Positions 1-8,206 of a stretch of DNA of 64,000 bases are shown here, one piece after another. The DNA lies in assembly GCF_012927205.1 (NCBI RefSeq), contig NZ_JABBGC010000003.1, positions 744,001-808,000 of the forward strand. The letters run 5' to 3'. Position 1 is the stretch's first letter. Every line of letters starts with the position of its first letter. Below the pieces are notes generated by a model that was not told where the DNA came from, searched no databases, and saw only the letters and a list, made by a program, of their open reading frames with translations. The translations under genes and the position numbers were made by a program. This DNA comes from Chitinophaga fulva. Its GTDB lineage: Bacteria; Bacteroidota; Bacteroidia; Chitinophagales; Chitinophagaceae.

Positions 1-326
1 TCTGTTTTCCGGCCATGCTCTATGGCAGCATCCACCAGTGCACCGCCGGCGCCTATGCCCCGATGCTCTTCCAGCACATACACATCGTTGAGCAGCCATC
101 CCCGCTTCATGCCCAGAGAAGTAAATAATGGATACAACTGGGCAAAGCCCACGATCTCATCTTTTTCAAAGGCCACAAAAATAACACTGTCTTCCTGTTT
201 GAATCTTTCGCTGATAAAGGCCAGCGCGCCTTTGAAATCAGGCGCCTGATCAAAGTAACTGCGGTATGCATCGAATAATACGGCGACTTCGTTAGTGTGC
301 ATGGCAGATGCCTGTACGACTTCCAT
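1..326 (-). CDS. GNAT family N-acetyltransferase (partial, C-terminus off the window)
   Basis: The first 108 codons of a gene that runs off the left edge. The ATG at 326 is the only start available, because an in-frame TGA lies at 353-351 and no ATG lies between. The segment LNDVYVLEEHRGIGAGGAL near residues 81-99 matches GNAT beta-strand 4 and the R-G-x-G-x-G loop that binds the acetyl-CoA pyrophosphate. It is therefore probably a small cytosolic acyltransferase. The substrate cannot be told, because the C-terminal half is missing. Confidence 0.8.
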   Translation of the reverse strand, partial: MEVVQASAMHTNEVAVLFDAYRSYFDQAPDFKGALAFISERFKQEDSVIFVAFEKDEIVGFAQLYPLFTSLGMKRGWLLNDVYVLEEHRGIGAGGALVDAAIEHGRKT

Positions 327-446
327 AAGATCTGATTTATGTTTACGGGATCACGTACATTAAATTTAGCTCATTTCAGACAAAAAAAAGATGCTCATCC
401 GGTAAAAACCGGGGCGAGCATCGGACTTAACTTCTACCTTAAATAT

Positions 447-1358
447 TTATTGCAATTGTTTTTGTTTGTTTTTATTAACGGCATTATTTACAAGATACAC
501 GCCGCCGATCGTCACCAGGCTGCACACTCCCATGAGCCATGTCAGGCTCTCCCTCAGCAACACCCATCCCAACAGCACAGCCACGATGGGGTTGATATAA
601 GCATACACCGATGCCAGCGATGGCGGCAGGTTGTTCAGCGTGAACACGTAGGCCGAATAACTGAGAATAGACCCTATCAGTATCAGGTACAACAGGCTTT
701 CCCACAACTCTGCGGTGAAGCTCTCTGCGGAGAACTGTTGCCCCATAAACAAAGTAGCGATCAACAGCATCACAATACCGCTGAACAACATCTGAAAACC
801 GGCACCGAAAAGATAGTTCACCCCCAGCGCCCACTTGGCGGTCAATACGGAGCCCAATGCCCAACAGATACAGGCGAATATGGACAACATAATACCGAAG
901 CGGAAATCCGGATTCATGAGGCTTGACAGGTAATTATAAAAGATGCCCGCCACTCCTGCAAAGCCCAGTAGCATCCCGACCAGCAGCTGTATGCTGATAC
1001 GGGTCTTCTTCACCAGGAAATAGCTGAAGATGGTGATCCAGATAGGCACCGTAGCACTGATTACCGCACCCAATCCGCTGGGAATATACTGCATGGCCCA
1101 GGTCATGAGGCCGTTGCTCCCCACCAGCATCAGCAAGCCCATCACAAAGAGTTTGGACAATACCATTTTTTCAGGCAGCTTATACCCCTTCAGGAGGAAA
1201 AAACCAGTGAGCAGAAAACCGGCAGTGCCCTGCCTGATACCCGCCAGCATAATTCCGTGAATATGCCTGACGCCGATCCGTGAAGCCAGATAGGTGGTCC
1301 CCCAAAAGATACTTACAATAGCCAATGCGATATACGCATTGGTGCTTGGTTTACGCAT
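447..1358 (-). CDS. EamA/DMT-family transporter
   Basis: A 303-residue inner-membrane protein with about ten hydrophobic helices and two EamA repeats (roughly residues 8-140 and 155-290). The early IFWGTTYLASRIG is typical of the family. It ends in a basic tail (NKNKQKQ). Its ATG overlaps the end of the upstream decarboxylase gene by 8 bases, so the two are surely co-transcribed and probably translationally coupled. Family knowledge: DMT carriers export amino acids, amines and metabolites. I infer that it exports the product of the decarboxylase or its precursor. The substrate is not shown by the sequence. Confidence 0.88.
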   Translation of the reverse strand: MRKPSTNAYIALAIVSIFWGTTYLASRIGVRHIHGIMLAGIRQGTAGFLLTGFFLLKGYKLPEKMVLSKLFVMGLLMLVGSNGLMTWAMQYIPSGLGAVISATVPIWITIFSYFLVKKTRISIQLLVGMLLGFAGVAGIFYNYLSSLMNPDFRFGIMLSIFACICWALGSVLTAKWALGVNYLFGAGFQMLFSGIVMLLIATLFMGQQFSAESFTAELWESLLYLILIGSILSYSAYVFTLNNLPPSLASVYAYINPIVAVLLGWVLLRESLTWLMGVCSLVTIGGVYLVNNAVNKNKQKQLQ

Positions 1359-2763
1359 ATTTATGTAGATTCAAAACAGTAGCAACAACTTCTTTCATGG
1401 TCTGATAGGCCAGCTGTACATCGTTGGCCGTAGTACGCCAGTTCACCAGTGCGGCGCGGATGCCCGGCTGACCGGCATAAACGGTGCGTGTCATACACAC
1501 TACGCCGGTAGCATTCAGCGCTTGCAGGAACCGGTTTACCACCTCTTCCTGTTCATCCGCCTGCACATTCAGCGTAAAACATACCACACACATTCTTACC
1601 GGTGCCAACAGGCGGAAGGCCGGATGTTTCTCCAACAGATCGCCCAGCTGTTGCGCCAAAGCCACGTTCTCTTCCACGATATGCCGGTAGCCATCCTTAC
1701 CGTAGGCCATCAGCGAAAACCATGCTGGAAGAGCACGCAGCCGGCGCGAGTTTTCCGGTATATGATTAATGAAATTGAAATTTTCCGCAGGGTCGCCCAG
1801 GTAAGCGGCGCCCGCATTCTGAAACACTTCCACCTGTAATCCCGGATGCCGGGAGAAAATCATCGCAGCATCGTAAGGAACGTTCAGCCACTTATGTGCA
1901 TCGATGGTGATGGAGTCTGCCTGTTCCCAGCCGTTCAGCAGATGCCGGTAATGATCGCTGCAAGCGGCAAATCCGCCGAAGGCAGCATCTACGTGCAACC
2001 AGAAAGGATATTGTTTTTTCAGTTCCACGATGGCGGCGATATCGTCAAAATCCACGGTGTTCACCGTCCCTGCGCTGGCCACATAAATAACCGGTTGCCC
2101 TTTGCGCGATTCCAGGTAGGTACGTAAAGCATCGATGTCCACACTTTCCCGTCCAGGCAATGCCGGTATTTTTACCACATTATCACGGCCCAGGCCCAGC
2201 ATGGCCATGGATTTGGTAACACTGGAATGCGGCACACAGGAAACAACCTGTAAATCCTGTAATCCGGCCATGCCCTGTTTGCCGATATCAATACCCCGTT
2301 GTTGCCCGAGCCATTGCCGGCCCAGCGCCAGACCTGTGAAATTGGCCATGGTGGCGCCGGTGACAAAACAACCCAGGAATGCGTCCGGCAAACCAAACAG
2401 CTGTTTCAGCAAAGCAATGGTTTCTGTTTCTATGGCAAAAGCAGCAGAGCCTTTATCAGATGAATTCAAATCCATGGTAGCCGCCAGCCAGTCGCCCATC
2501 AGCGCCGCCGGAGTTACGCCCCCTGTCACAAAGCCCCAGTACCGGGGGCCCGCAGCAGCAGTGATGGCATTGCCATATTGCTGCCGGAACAGTTCCAGCG
2601 CGGCCACACCGCCTACGCCTTCTGCCGGCATCGACTGCTTCACCGGTATGTCAACCGTCTTGTCCGCCGCCAGCCGGTCCAGTGAGGATAAAAATTTACT
2701 ACTGAATTCTTTGGTCAACTGTAACAGGCGGTCCGTATGTTTTAAATCTTCCTGAAGCTTCAT
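1351..2763 (-). CDS. Group II PLP-dependent amino-acid decarboxylase
   Basis: A 470-residue cytosolic enzyme of the aromatic-L-amino-acid/glutamate decarboxylase fold. Visible landmarks are His179 in VPHSSVTKS (stacks on the cofactor), the cofactor-binding Asp259 in LHVDAAFGG, and the Schiff-base lysine K291 in TIDAHKWLNVPYDAAM. Length and motif order match the family, which removes CO2 from an amino acid to give an amine. The substrate (tryptophan, tyrosine, DOPA or another) cannot be read from sequence. It is the first gene of a two-gene unit with the EamA transporter. Its upstream region carries the CAGATT direct repeat found at the two MocR-type regulators near 6.7 and 8.2 kb, so MocR control is plausible. 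Confidence 0.9.
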   Translation of the reverse strand: MKLQEDLKHTDRLLQLTKEFSSKFLSSLDRLAADKTVDIPVKQSMPAEGVGGVAALELFRQQYGNAITAAAGPRYWGFVTGGVTPAALMGDWLAATMDLNSSDKGSAAFAIETETIALLKQLFGLPDAFLGCFVTGATMANFTGLALGRQWLGQQRGIDIGKQGMAGLQDLQVVSCVPHSSVTKSMAMLGLGRDNVVKIPALPGRESVDIDALRTYLESRKGQPVIYVASAGTVNTVDFDDIAAIVELKKQYPFWLHVDAAFGGFAACSDHYRHLLNGWEQADSITIDAHKWLNVPYDAAMIFSRHPGLQVEVFQNAGAAYLGDPAENFNFINHIPENSRRLRALPAWFSLMAYGKDGYRHIVEENVALAQQLGDLLEKHPAFRLLAPVRMCVVCFTLNVQADEQEEVVNRFLQALNATGVVCMTRTVYAGQPGIRAALVNWRTTANDVQLAYQTMKEVVATVLNLHKYA

Positions 2764-2841
2764 TATATAGGCGGTTTAAACGGGAGTGGATAGATTCAAC
2801 TTTTTCAAGCCTCAAAATTGCGCATAAAAAAGATCTGAAAA

Positions 2842-2877
2842 CAGATTCAGTTTTGTGTTTTTTGAGCATATCAGATT
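2842..2877. promoter_or_regulatory. Orphan copy of the MocR-type operator/promoter
   Basis: CAGATT at 2842-2847 and again at 2872-2877, exactly 30 bp apart, with a T-rich promoter-like core ending in TTTTTTG between them. The second copy sits in GCATATCAGATTT (2866-2878), a 13-base match to the site before the regulator at 8254. The left repeat also forms an inverted pair, ATCTG-AAAA-CAGAT (2833-2846). The site lies about 80-115 bp upstream of the decarboxylase ATG on the other strand. It is either the operator of that operon or what remains of a displaced regulator promoter. Confidence 0.5.
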
Positions 2878-2920
2878 TTGCGGGAAGGAAATGACATATA
2901 TTCATACAAATAATACCCCA

Positions 2921-3382
2921 ATGAGCCATTGTTTTACCCAATTGCACCTGCAAATTGTATTTGCAGTGAAATATCGCGTCGCACTGATTGATAACAGCAT
3001 CAAGCCAGACCTGTATAAGTATATGGCAGGCGTTATTAACAACAGATCACATACCTGTCTTATTATCAATGGCATGCCTGATCATGTGCATATACTTATC
3101 CGCATAAATCCTGCAGAGTCAATTTCTTCACTCATACAGGCAATTAAAGGCAGTTCCTCACGATGGATCAATGGTCATCATTCTTCCTCCAAATCATTTC
3201 GGTGGCAAGAGGGATATGGAGTCTTTTCTTATTCTCTGTCACATATTCCGGCAGTAACCCGATATATCGAAAATCAGGAGAAGCACCATCAACAACTATC
3301 ATTTCAGGACGAGTACAAAACAATGCTGGATAAATACAAGATATCTCTTGATGCTCCCGATTTATTTAGGCCATTACTTTGA
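2921..3382 (+). CDS. Y1 (HUH) transposase, RAYT / IS200-like
   Basis: A 153-residue single-domain tyrosine transposase. The start at 2921 gives the usual family N-terminus (MSHCFTQLHLQIVFAVKYR). A further in-frame ATG at 2891 has a GGAAGG just before it and cannot be excluded. The metal-binding HUH motif is MPDHVHILI (His55, His57). WQEGYGVFSYS follows, and the nucleophile motif YIENQ (Tyr115, Gln119) is present, so the catalytic core is intact. No partner tnpB is present. REP-like palindromes begin 64 bp downstream, the arrangement expected for a REP-associated tyrosine transposase that moves or maintains such repeats. It could alternatively be a solo IS200-type tnpA. Confidence 0.85.
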   Translation: MSHCFTQLHLQIVFAVKYRVALIDNSIKPDLYKYMAGVINNRSHTCLIINGMPDHVHILIRINPAESISSLIQAIKGSSSRWINGHHSSSKSFRWQEGYGVFSYSLSHIPAVTRYIENQEKHHQQLSFQDEYKTMLDKYKISLDAPDLFRPLL

Positions 3383-3445
3383 TTCCTGATTTGCTGGAGG
3401 TCATTCGTGATGGAACGAGGTGTGGGGAGATCCCCATTACAGGTT

Positions 3446-3710
3446 CCCAGGGCTGAAGCCCTGGGCTAAGATGTTATTCAGTTTCTTTCAAATGACGGGT
3501 TCATTCGTTCATATGGATGAATATCTATTTTGCACAAATAACAGCATTCCCAATTTGGATGGAATGGATTTAATCTCATCATTAGCAAGGACTGGCATCC
3601 AAAATTTCCAAGGCTAGTGTTGCAACCTACAATGTTATTCTGCATAAATGATGGCACACACCATTCGAAAGAAACTGAATAACATCTTAGCCCAGGGCTT
3701 CAGCCCTGGG
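3446..3710. repeat. REP-like palindrome pair 1 (BIME-like)
   Basis: CCCAGGGCTGAAGCCCTGGG at 3446-3465 is a 9-bp-arm palindrome with a 2-base loop. The same unit lies in inverted orientation at 3691-3710. The match extends beyond the palindrome: 3446-3489 and 3667-3710 are a perfect 44-bp inverted repeat around a 177-bp core. Hexamer repeats (GGGTTC, GGGTTC, AGGTTC) follow the right copy. This fills the 361-bp space between the transposase and ogt. A small open frame inside it is a product of the repeat and not a gene. Confidence 0.85.
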
Positions 3711-3743
3711 TTCGGGTTCAGGTTCGATTCCGGAACGAATCAT

Positions 3744-4238
3744 TTACATCAGCCCCGAAAACAAATCCAGCCGCTCATGTTCCAGCAGCCAGCGTTTGCG
3801 CCATAATCCGCCGGCATAGCCTACCAGCATACCATTAGCGCCGATCACACGATGACAGGGCACGATGATGGCCAGTTGATTTTTACCATTGGTGGTACCT
3901 ACTGCCCGGATACTTTTAGGATTACCGATACGGTGCGCCAGTTGCAGATAGGAGATCGTTTGACCAAAAGGGATACGTGTCAGCTGTTCCCATACTGTTT
4001 GTTGAAAATCAGTACCGGGTTGCTGAATGGGTAATTCAAATACTTTGCGGTCGCCGGCAAAGTATTCATGCAGCTGCTGTGCACAGTCGAGCAACAGGTG
4101 CGGGGGCTGAGGGAAAGCGGTTTCAGGTTCTTCTGTAAAGTTAACGGCTTGTATATATTCATCGGTGCCACTAATCAGCAGCGGCCCAACGGGAGTATCT
4201 ATACGAAGATGTGCTAATGCTGGTTCCATATCAAACAT
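3744..4238 (-). CDS. ogt: Methylated-DNA--protein-cysteine S-methyltransferase
   Basis: A 164-residue suicide enzyme that moves the methyl group from O6-methylguanine (or O4-methylthymine) to its own cysteine. The active-site motif IVPCHRVIG places the acceptor at Cys128. The upstream RAVGTTNGKN segment holds the family's DNA-binding Arg and the Asn of the hinge. There is no Ada-type N-terminal zinc domain, so it is Ogt-like and not a regulator. The start overlaps the end of the alkA gene by 8 bases (ATGTTTGA). An internal ATG three codons on (4229) is an alternative start. It forms a base-alkylation repair unit with alkA. Confidence 0.93.
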   Translation of the reverse strand: MFDMEPALAHLRIDTPVGPLLISGTDEYIQAVNFTEEPETAFPQPPHLLLDCAQQLHEYFAGDRKVFELPIQQPGTDFQQTVWEQLTRIPFGQTISYLQLAHRIGNPKSIRAVGTTNGKNQLAIIVPCHRVIGANGMLVGYAGGLWRKRWLLEHERLDLFSGLM

Positions 4239-5148
4239 TTAATGGGGGTAATAAAGAGCGCCACAGATAAAAGATGGCGTATGCCGCATGTTGCTGCCAG
4301 GGCCGGGCATATTCCTCCAGCTGCGCCATCGACGGTTTTGCTGGTAACTGTAACCGTTGCCGGATAGCGTTTTGCAGTCCTACATCCTCGAGCAGTACCG
4401 CTTGCGGGAAACGGCTGTATTTCATCAGCGTATAGTTGGCTGACCAGTTGCCAATCCCTTTCAGTGCCACCAGGCGGTCACGCGCAGCGGCGTAGTCCAG
4501 CGTGGCCATCACTTGCTCCGACAATTGCCCGCTGGCCATGACTTTAGCCGTCTCAACAAGGTACAATGCTTTACTGCGGGAAAACTGCATCGGGGTCAGC
4601 GCTTCGGATGATAATGAAGCGATAACAGCAGGATGTGGGTAAAGATAATAATCTGTTCCGTCAACCACTTCATGATAACCAAAATGCTGAATAAAACGTT
4701 GCCTTAAGGTATAGGCGAAGGAGAGGTTGATCTGCTGACCGATGATAGGCCAGGTAATGGCTTCAAACAAATCGGGCATACCTACCAGTCGCAGGCCGCG
4801 GTATTCAGCCGCCAGCCCGCGCAGCAACGGGTCTGTTTGTGTGTAATCATAGAAATCACGCAGATCAGCGTCCAGATGCAGCCAACGGGTAACAAAATCC
4901 TGTATGTCTTTCTCTGGGAAAACAGTATCAACAGGCGCCAGTACAGTCGCTTCAAGATAAGCAATGTCATCACCGGGAGCAATCTCGACCACGACAGGCT
5001 CTCCCCCTGCCAGCAACATCCTGCGCAACTTTCCGTCAACGATATAATGTAAGCACTCTTTGTCGGACCTACCCAGGAAATGCAGGCATTCCTGAAAAGA
5101 GAAGTTGGCAGGGTCATTCACCGGGATCTTTATCTTTTGCATGGTCAT
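4231..5148 (-). CDS. alkA: DNA-3-methyladenine glycosylase II (AlkA-like)
   Basis: A helix-hairpin-helix DNA glycosylase of about 305 residues that removes alkylated purines. PIIGQQINLSFA is the family's conserved helix, LKGIGNWSANY the HhH motif, and the acidic residue in LLEDVGLQ (about residue 255) the catalytic Asp. I start it at ATG 5148 (a second ATG is at 5142) and not at the upstream in-frame ATG 5181, whose extra residues are hydrophobic and precede the expected N-terminus. A TACTTTTG promoter element at 5159-5152 lies only 3 nt before ATG 5148, so the message is probably leaderless. Ogt follows in the same operon. Confidence 0.88.
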   Translation of the reverse strand: MTMQKIKIPVNDPANFSFQECLHFLGRSDKECLHYIVDGKLRRMLLAGGEPVVVEIAPGDDIAYLEATVLAPVDTVFPEKDIQDFVTRWLHLDADLRDFYDYTQTDPLLRGLAAEYRGLRLVGMPDLFEAITWPIIGQQINLSFAYTLRQRFIQHFGYHEVVDGTDYYLYPHPAVIASLSSEALTPMQFSRSKALYLVETAKVMASGQLSEQVMATLDYAAARDRLVALKGIGNWSANYTLMKYSRFPQAVLLEDVGLQNAIRQRLQLPAKPSMAQLEEYARPWQQHAAYAIFYLWRSLLPPLNV

Positions 5149-5151
5149 AAA

Positions 5152-5159
5152 CAAAAGTA
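5152..5159 (-). promoter_or_regulatory. -7 promoter element (TACTTTTG) of alkA-ogt
   Basis: Matches the Bacteroidota consensus TAnnTTTG and ends 3 nt before the alkA ATG. A TTGTTG about 19 nt further upstream could serve as the -33 element. If it is used, transcription starts on or next to the start codon. Confidence 0.5.
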
Positions 5160-5265
5160 CATAAACAGCCAGAAGCAACAAGCCCGTTTCTTGCGGACTT
5201 TGTTAAGACGGTACAGGCGGTGAGTACCTGTACTGCCCTTGCCATTGTTCTTCCGGCCACTCGCC

Positions 5266-5616
5266 TTATTGTACAGGAGAGCCGGTTAAGGAGGCCAACT
5301 CGCGGTCAGCCGCATACAAAGTCATCGAATTGCCATCCAGTGCGTATCGGTCGGCGATATACAACACCTGGACAAACCGCATGTAAAAATCTCCCAGATA
5401 TATGCGAGGAAAAACAACATTAAATCTGATGTTGTTCTCGCCCATAAGGTCTACAAATCCTCTTAGAGGAATGTTCATTACTGTACCCGTCAGTTCATTG
5501 GACGGTGAAATGACGAAATTGGGCATGGGGCCGCCTTCAGGATCAGCTGCCTCCGGCATGCTCTTAAGGGTCCACATAGTGTCGTAGATGACTGCCTGGG
5601 CTACTTTTGTTGCCAT
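5266..5616 (-). CDS. Hypothetical protein (116 aa)
   Basis: I do not recognise a family. ATG 5616 gives MATKVAQAVIYDTMWTLKS; an in-frame start three codons earlier is less likely. There is no signal peptide or membrane helix. The protein is mixed alpha/beta in appearance with a central LRGFVDLMGENNIRF stretch that could be beta-strands. It stands alone between alkA and an unrelated pair, with about 85 bp on the 3' side and 250 bp on the 5' side. Codon use resembles its neighbours, which is the main argument that it is real. Confidence 0.6.
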   Translation of the reverse strand: MATKVAQAVIYDTMWTLKSMPEAADPEGGPMPNFVISPSNELTGTVMNIPLRGFVDLMGENNIRFNVVFPRIYLGDFYMRFVQVLYIADRYALDGNSMTLYAADRELASLTGSPVQ

Positions 5617-5865
5617 AAGTAACAAATTTTAAAGGTGAATAATGAAAGATGAAATACACGAGGTAATTAGGGTGTTATCCGGGTTTAGCAGTAGGGTTGT
5701 AATAAGTCCGTTCATCGGAGGGTTTAATTCCGGAGAGCTGTGTAGTTGTGCCTGTTCAATTAAGGGTTTTCGGTCGCCGGCATATTTCGGTAACCGGTCA
5801 TTTCTTTAACAAGAAAAAATGGATTTTGTTGCTATCGTGAAAAAATCCAAAAAAGACGAAAACAG

Positions 5866-6303
5866 CTACTGCGGCAGTGTCCGGGAGGTAACGACAATAC
5901 GGTTCCAGGCGTTGATCACCACAATGGCCATGGTTACAACAGCCACCTCTTCTTTTGTGAAGACAGCCGTAGCGGTGGAAAATACCTCATCCGGCACGTG
6001 CGTATCGGCTAGCAGCGTTACTGATTCTGTGAGCGCCAGCGCGGCGCGCTCCTTCTCCGTGAAGAAAGGCGCCTCCCGCCATGCATTCAGGCAATAGATG
6101 CGTTGCTCTGTTTCTCCGGCGGCACGCGCATCACGCGTATGCATATTGATACAAAATGCACAGCTGTTGATCTGAGACGCCCTTATCTTGATCAGTGCAT
6201 ATAATGTCTTATCGATACCGCTTTTTCTAAGTGCCTCTTCCATTCCCAGCATCGCCTGAAAGCCTGCGGGGAAAAGCTTTGAAATGTCCATTCTGGGCTC
6301 CAT
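5866..6303 (-). CDS. Carboxymuconolactone decarboxylase-family protein (AhpD-like)
   Basis: 145 residues. The AhpD-type redox signature is CAFCINMHTRDAR (Cys48, Cys51, His55), so the probable activity is a CxxC-based peroxidase or disulfide reductase and not a ring-cleavage decarboxylase. MEPRMDISKLFPAG at the N-terminus fits the family start; ATG 6291 is an alternative. It begins 12 nt after the SnoaL-like gene and is the second gene of that pair, which faces away from the first MocR-type regulator. Confidence 0.88.
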   Translation of the reverse strand: MEPRMDISKLFPAGFQAMLGMEEALRKSGIDKTLYALIKIRASQINSCAFCINMHTRDARAAGETEQRIYCLNAWREAPFFTEKERAALALTESVTLLADTHVPDEVFSTATAVFTKEEVAVVTMAIVVINAWNRIVVTSRTLPQ

Positions 6304-6315
6304 GCCAAATTTGAT

Positions 6316-6672
6316 TTACGCGTGATAAAAAAACTGCTCGCGGATGACTTTACCGTCTTTCACTTCATACACGATGATCTCGTTACGAGAGCGGCGGCCA
6401 ATACCTTTTACCGTCAGTTCTGAATGAAACTGTACCGCAAAGTATCCTTCAGCCACCACCGGATCAGAGATCTCCAGCAGGTGAATGATTTCGATGTTGT
6501 CAAGAAATGCCTTCTCTTTGGCCATAATGGCCGCCCGCCCCGTGGTAACACGGCCGTCGGCCTCTATGTTAAGACAGTCTTCGTGTAACAGTGTCTCCTG
6601 CGCTTCCAGGAACTTCCATTCCCGGCAAAGGGAGACCAACTGTTGAGCTAATGTGTGGATAGTAGTGTTCAT
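6316..6672 (-). CDS. SnoaL-like / NTF2-like fold protein
   Basis: 118 residues starting at ATG 6672 (the frame also opens at a TTG two codons earlier). The helix-rich N-terminus, HEDCLNIEADG, the central acidic strand pattern and the final GKVIREQFFYHA match the SnoaL-like/nuclear transport factor 2 fold used by small isomerases, hydrolases and binding proteins. No catalytic role can be read. It leads a two-gene unit with the AhpD-like gene and is divergent from the MocR gene at 6766, so the 94-bp space between may be a shared control region. Confidence 0.78.
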   Translation of the reverse strand: MNTTIHTLAQQLVSLCREWKFLEAQETLLHEDCLNIEADGRVTTGRAAIMAKEKAFLDNIEIIHLLEISDPVVAEGYFAVQFHSELTVKGIGRRSRNEIIVYEVKDGKVIREQFFYHA

Positions 6673-6716
6673 AAGCAATGATTAGCACAAAATAATCACA
6701 AAAACAGATACCAGAA

Positions 6717-6753
6717 CAGACACAGAATTGCTTACTTTTAACCATAACAGATT
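6717..6753. promoter_or_regulatory. MocR operator/promoter, first regulator
   Basis: CAGACA (6717) and CAGATT (6748) lie 31 bp apart around TACTTTTA (6733-6740), a near-consensus -7 element. The spacing between the -7 element and the second repeat equals, within one base, that of the copy before the 8254 gene. The 3' repeat would lie on the transcription start, which suggests autorepression. The site also lies between this gene and the divergent SnoaL-like gene. Confidence 0.5.
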
Positions 6754-6765
6754 TTATTTCGGGAG

Positions 6766-8205
6766 ATGAATAACAGGAAAGATTTTTTATACCAGCAGCT
6801 GGCTGACAAGATCGAAACCATGATCATCAACGGCACTTATAGTACCGGCGACAAGCTGCCGTCAGTACGCAGCCTGCATGCAGAACATGGCATCAGTATC
6901 AGTACTGCCCTGCAGGTATACGTGCACCTGGAAAGAAAAGGCTGGGTGGAAGCGCGGGAGAAATCGGGCTACTATGTCAGCTACTCCCGGCAGCAGCTGC
7001 CGCAACTGCCTGAGATATCCGCCCCATCGCGCACCGCCGCGCTGGTGAAAGTCAGCGAGCGGGTATCACTGGTACGCCATACCGTAGCGATCAAAGGCAT
7101 CGTGTCCCTGATAGGCGCGTCGCCACATATCAGCCTGCTGCCGGTGGCCAAACTCAACAAAGCGTTACGACAGGCGGCCCGCGAAGAGAAAAATGCGTAT
7201 ATCCCTTACGGTGATATTGACGGTCACCTGCCGCTGCGCCGGCATATTGCACGGTTATCCCTGGCATGGGGCGGCAGCGTGGCAGCGGAAGACATCACCG
7301 TCACCAATGGCGCCATCGAAGCGGCCACCATCTGCCTGCGTGCCGTGGCCAAAGCCGGCGATACCATCGCCATTGAATCGCCGACGTTCGTGGGACTGCT
7401 GCAGTCCATCGAGAACCTGGGCATGAAAGCGCTCGAAATCCCCACCGACCCGGTCACCGGCATCTGCCTGGAGCAACTGGAAACAACGTTCCGGAAACGG
7501 AAAGTAGCAGCCTGCCTCATCATCAGCAACTACAACAATCCGCTGGGCAGTTGTATGCCGGACCATCACAAACAACAACTGGCGCGCCTGATAGAACAAT
7601 ACCAGGTACCCCTTATCGAAGATGATGCCTACGGCGATCTGCACTTCAATGCGGAGCGGCCGCGTACCATCAAAAGTTATGACCGTACCGACCTGGTACT
7701 GTACTGTTCCTCTTTCTCCAAAAGCATCGCCGCCGGCCTGCGGATAGGCTGGATCATCAACCGGCGGTACCATGAACAACTGGCACGGCTGAAATTCATG
7801 TCTTCCGCCAGTACGGGGCTGTTACCTCAACTGGTGCTGACGCGGTTCCTGGACCAGCAGCGGATGGACCTCCACCTGAAACCGCTGCGGCAGGCACTCC
7901 GTACGCAACAGGCACAGATCAGTCGCGCCATACAACAATATTTCCCCGCTGACACCCGGCTCACCCGCCCCGAAGGTGGTCTTAGCCTGTGGGTGGTGCT
8001 GCCGCCGAAAGTTGATGGCTGGGAGGTGCACCGCAGAGCCCTTCAGCAGCAAATTGCCTTTACGCCCGGCAGCCTGTTCTCCAGCCAGCAGCAGTACAAC
8101 AACTGCCTGCGGCTGTCCAATGCCAATCCCTTTGATGATGACCAGCATTGGGCCATACAAACGCTCGGTAAACTGATACGTCAGCAACTGGACGGCCGCC
8201 GATAA
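6766..8205 (+). CDS. MocR/PdxR-type regulator (GntR wHTH fused to aminotransferase)
   Basis: 479 residues. Residues about 8-75 are a GntR winged helix (GDKLPSVRSLHAEHGIS then STALQVYVHLERKGW). Residues about 115-470 form a fold-type I aminotransferase domain, with the cofactor Asn in NYNNPLG (about 258), Asp/Tyr in IEDDAYGD and the PLP lysine K319 in SSFSKSIAAGLRIGW. With the lysine kept, the domain should bind PLP as an effector sensor. MocR proteins control vitamin B6 or amine/amino-acid pathways. It is followed by a close paralogue 48 bp on. The closest PLP enzyme is the decarboxylase at 1.4-2.8 kb, a plausible target. Confidence 0.9.
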   Translation: MNNRKDFLYQQLADKIETMIINGTYSTGDKLPSVRSLHAEHGISISTALQVYVHLERKGWVEAREKSGYYVSYSRQQLPQLPEISAPSRTAALVKVSERVSLVRHTVAIKGIVSLIGASPHISLLPVAKLNKALRQAAREEKNAYIPYGDIDGHLPLRRHIARLSLAWGGSVAAEDITVTNGAIEAATICLRAVAKAGDTIAIESPTFVGLLQSIENLGMKALEIPTDPVTGICLEQLETTFRKRKVAACLIISNYNNPLGSCMPDHHKQQLARLIEQYQVPLIEDDAYGDLHFNAERPRTIKSYDRTDLVLYCSSFSKSIAAGLRIGWIINRRYHEQLARLKFMSSASTGLLPQLVLTRFLDQQRMDLHLKPLRQALRTQQAQISRAIQQYFPADTRLTRPEGGLSLWVVLPPKVDGWEVHRRALQQQIAFTPGSLFSSQQQYNNCLRLSNANPFDDDQHWAIQTLGKLIRQQLDGRR

Positions 8206-8206
8206 A

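Noticed and set aside
3420..3617. 65-codon frame
   Set aside because: Starts in the REP palindrome, has no family likeness and no promoter.
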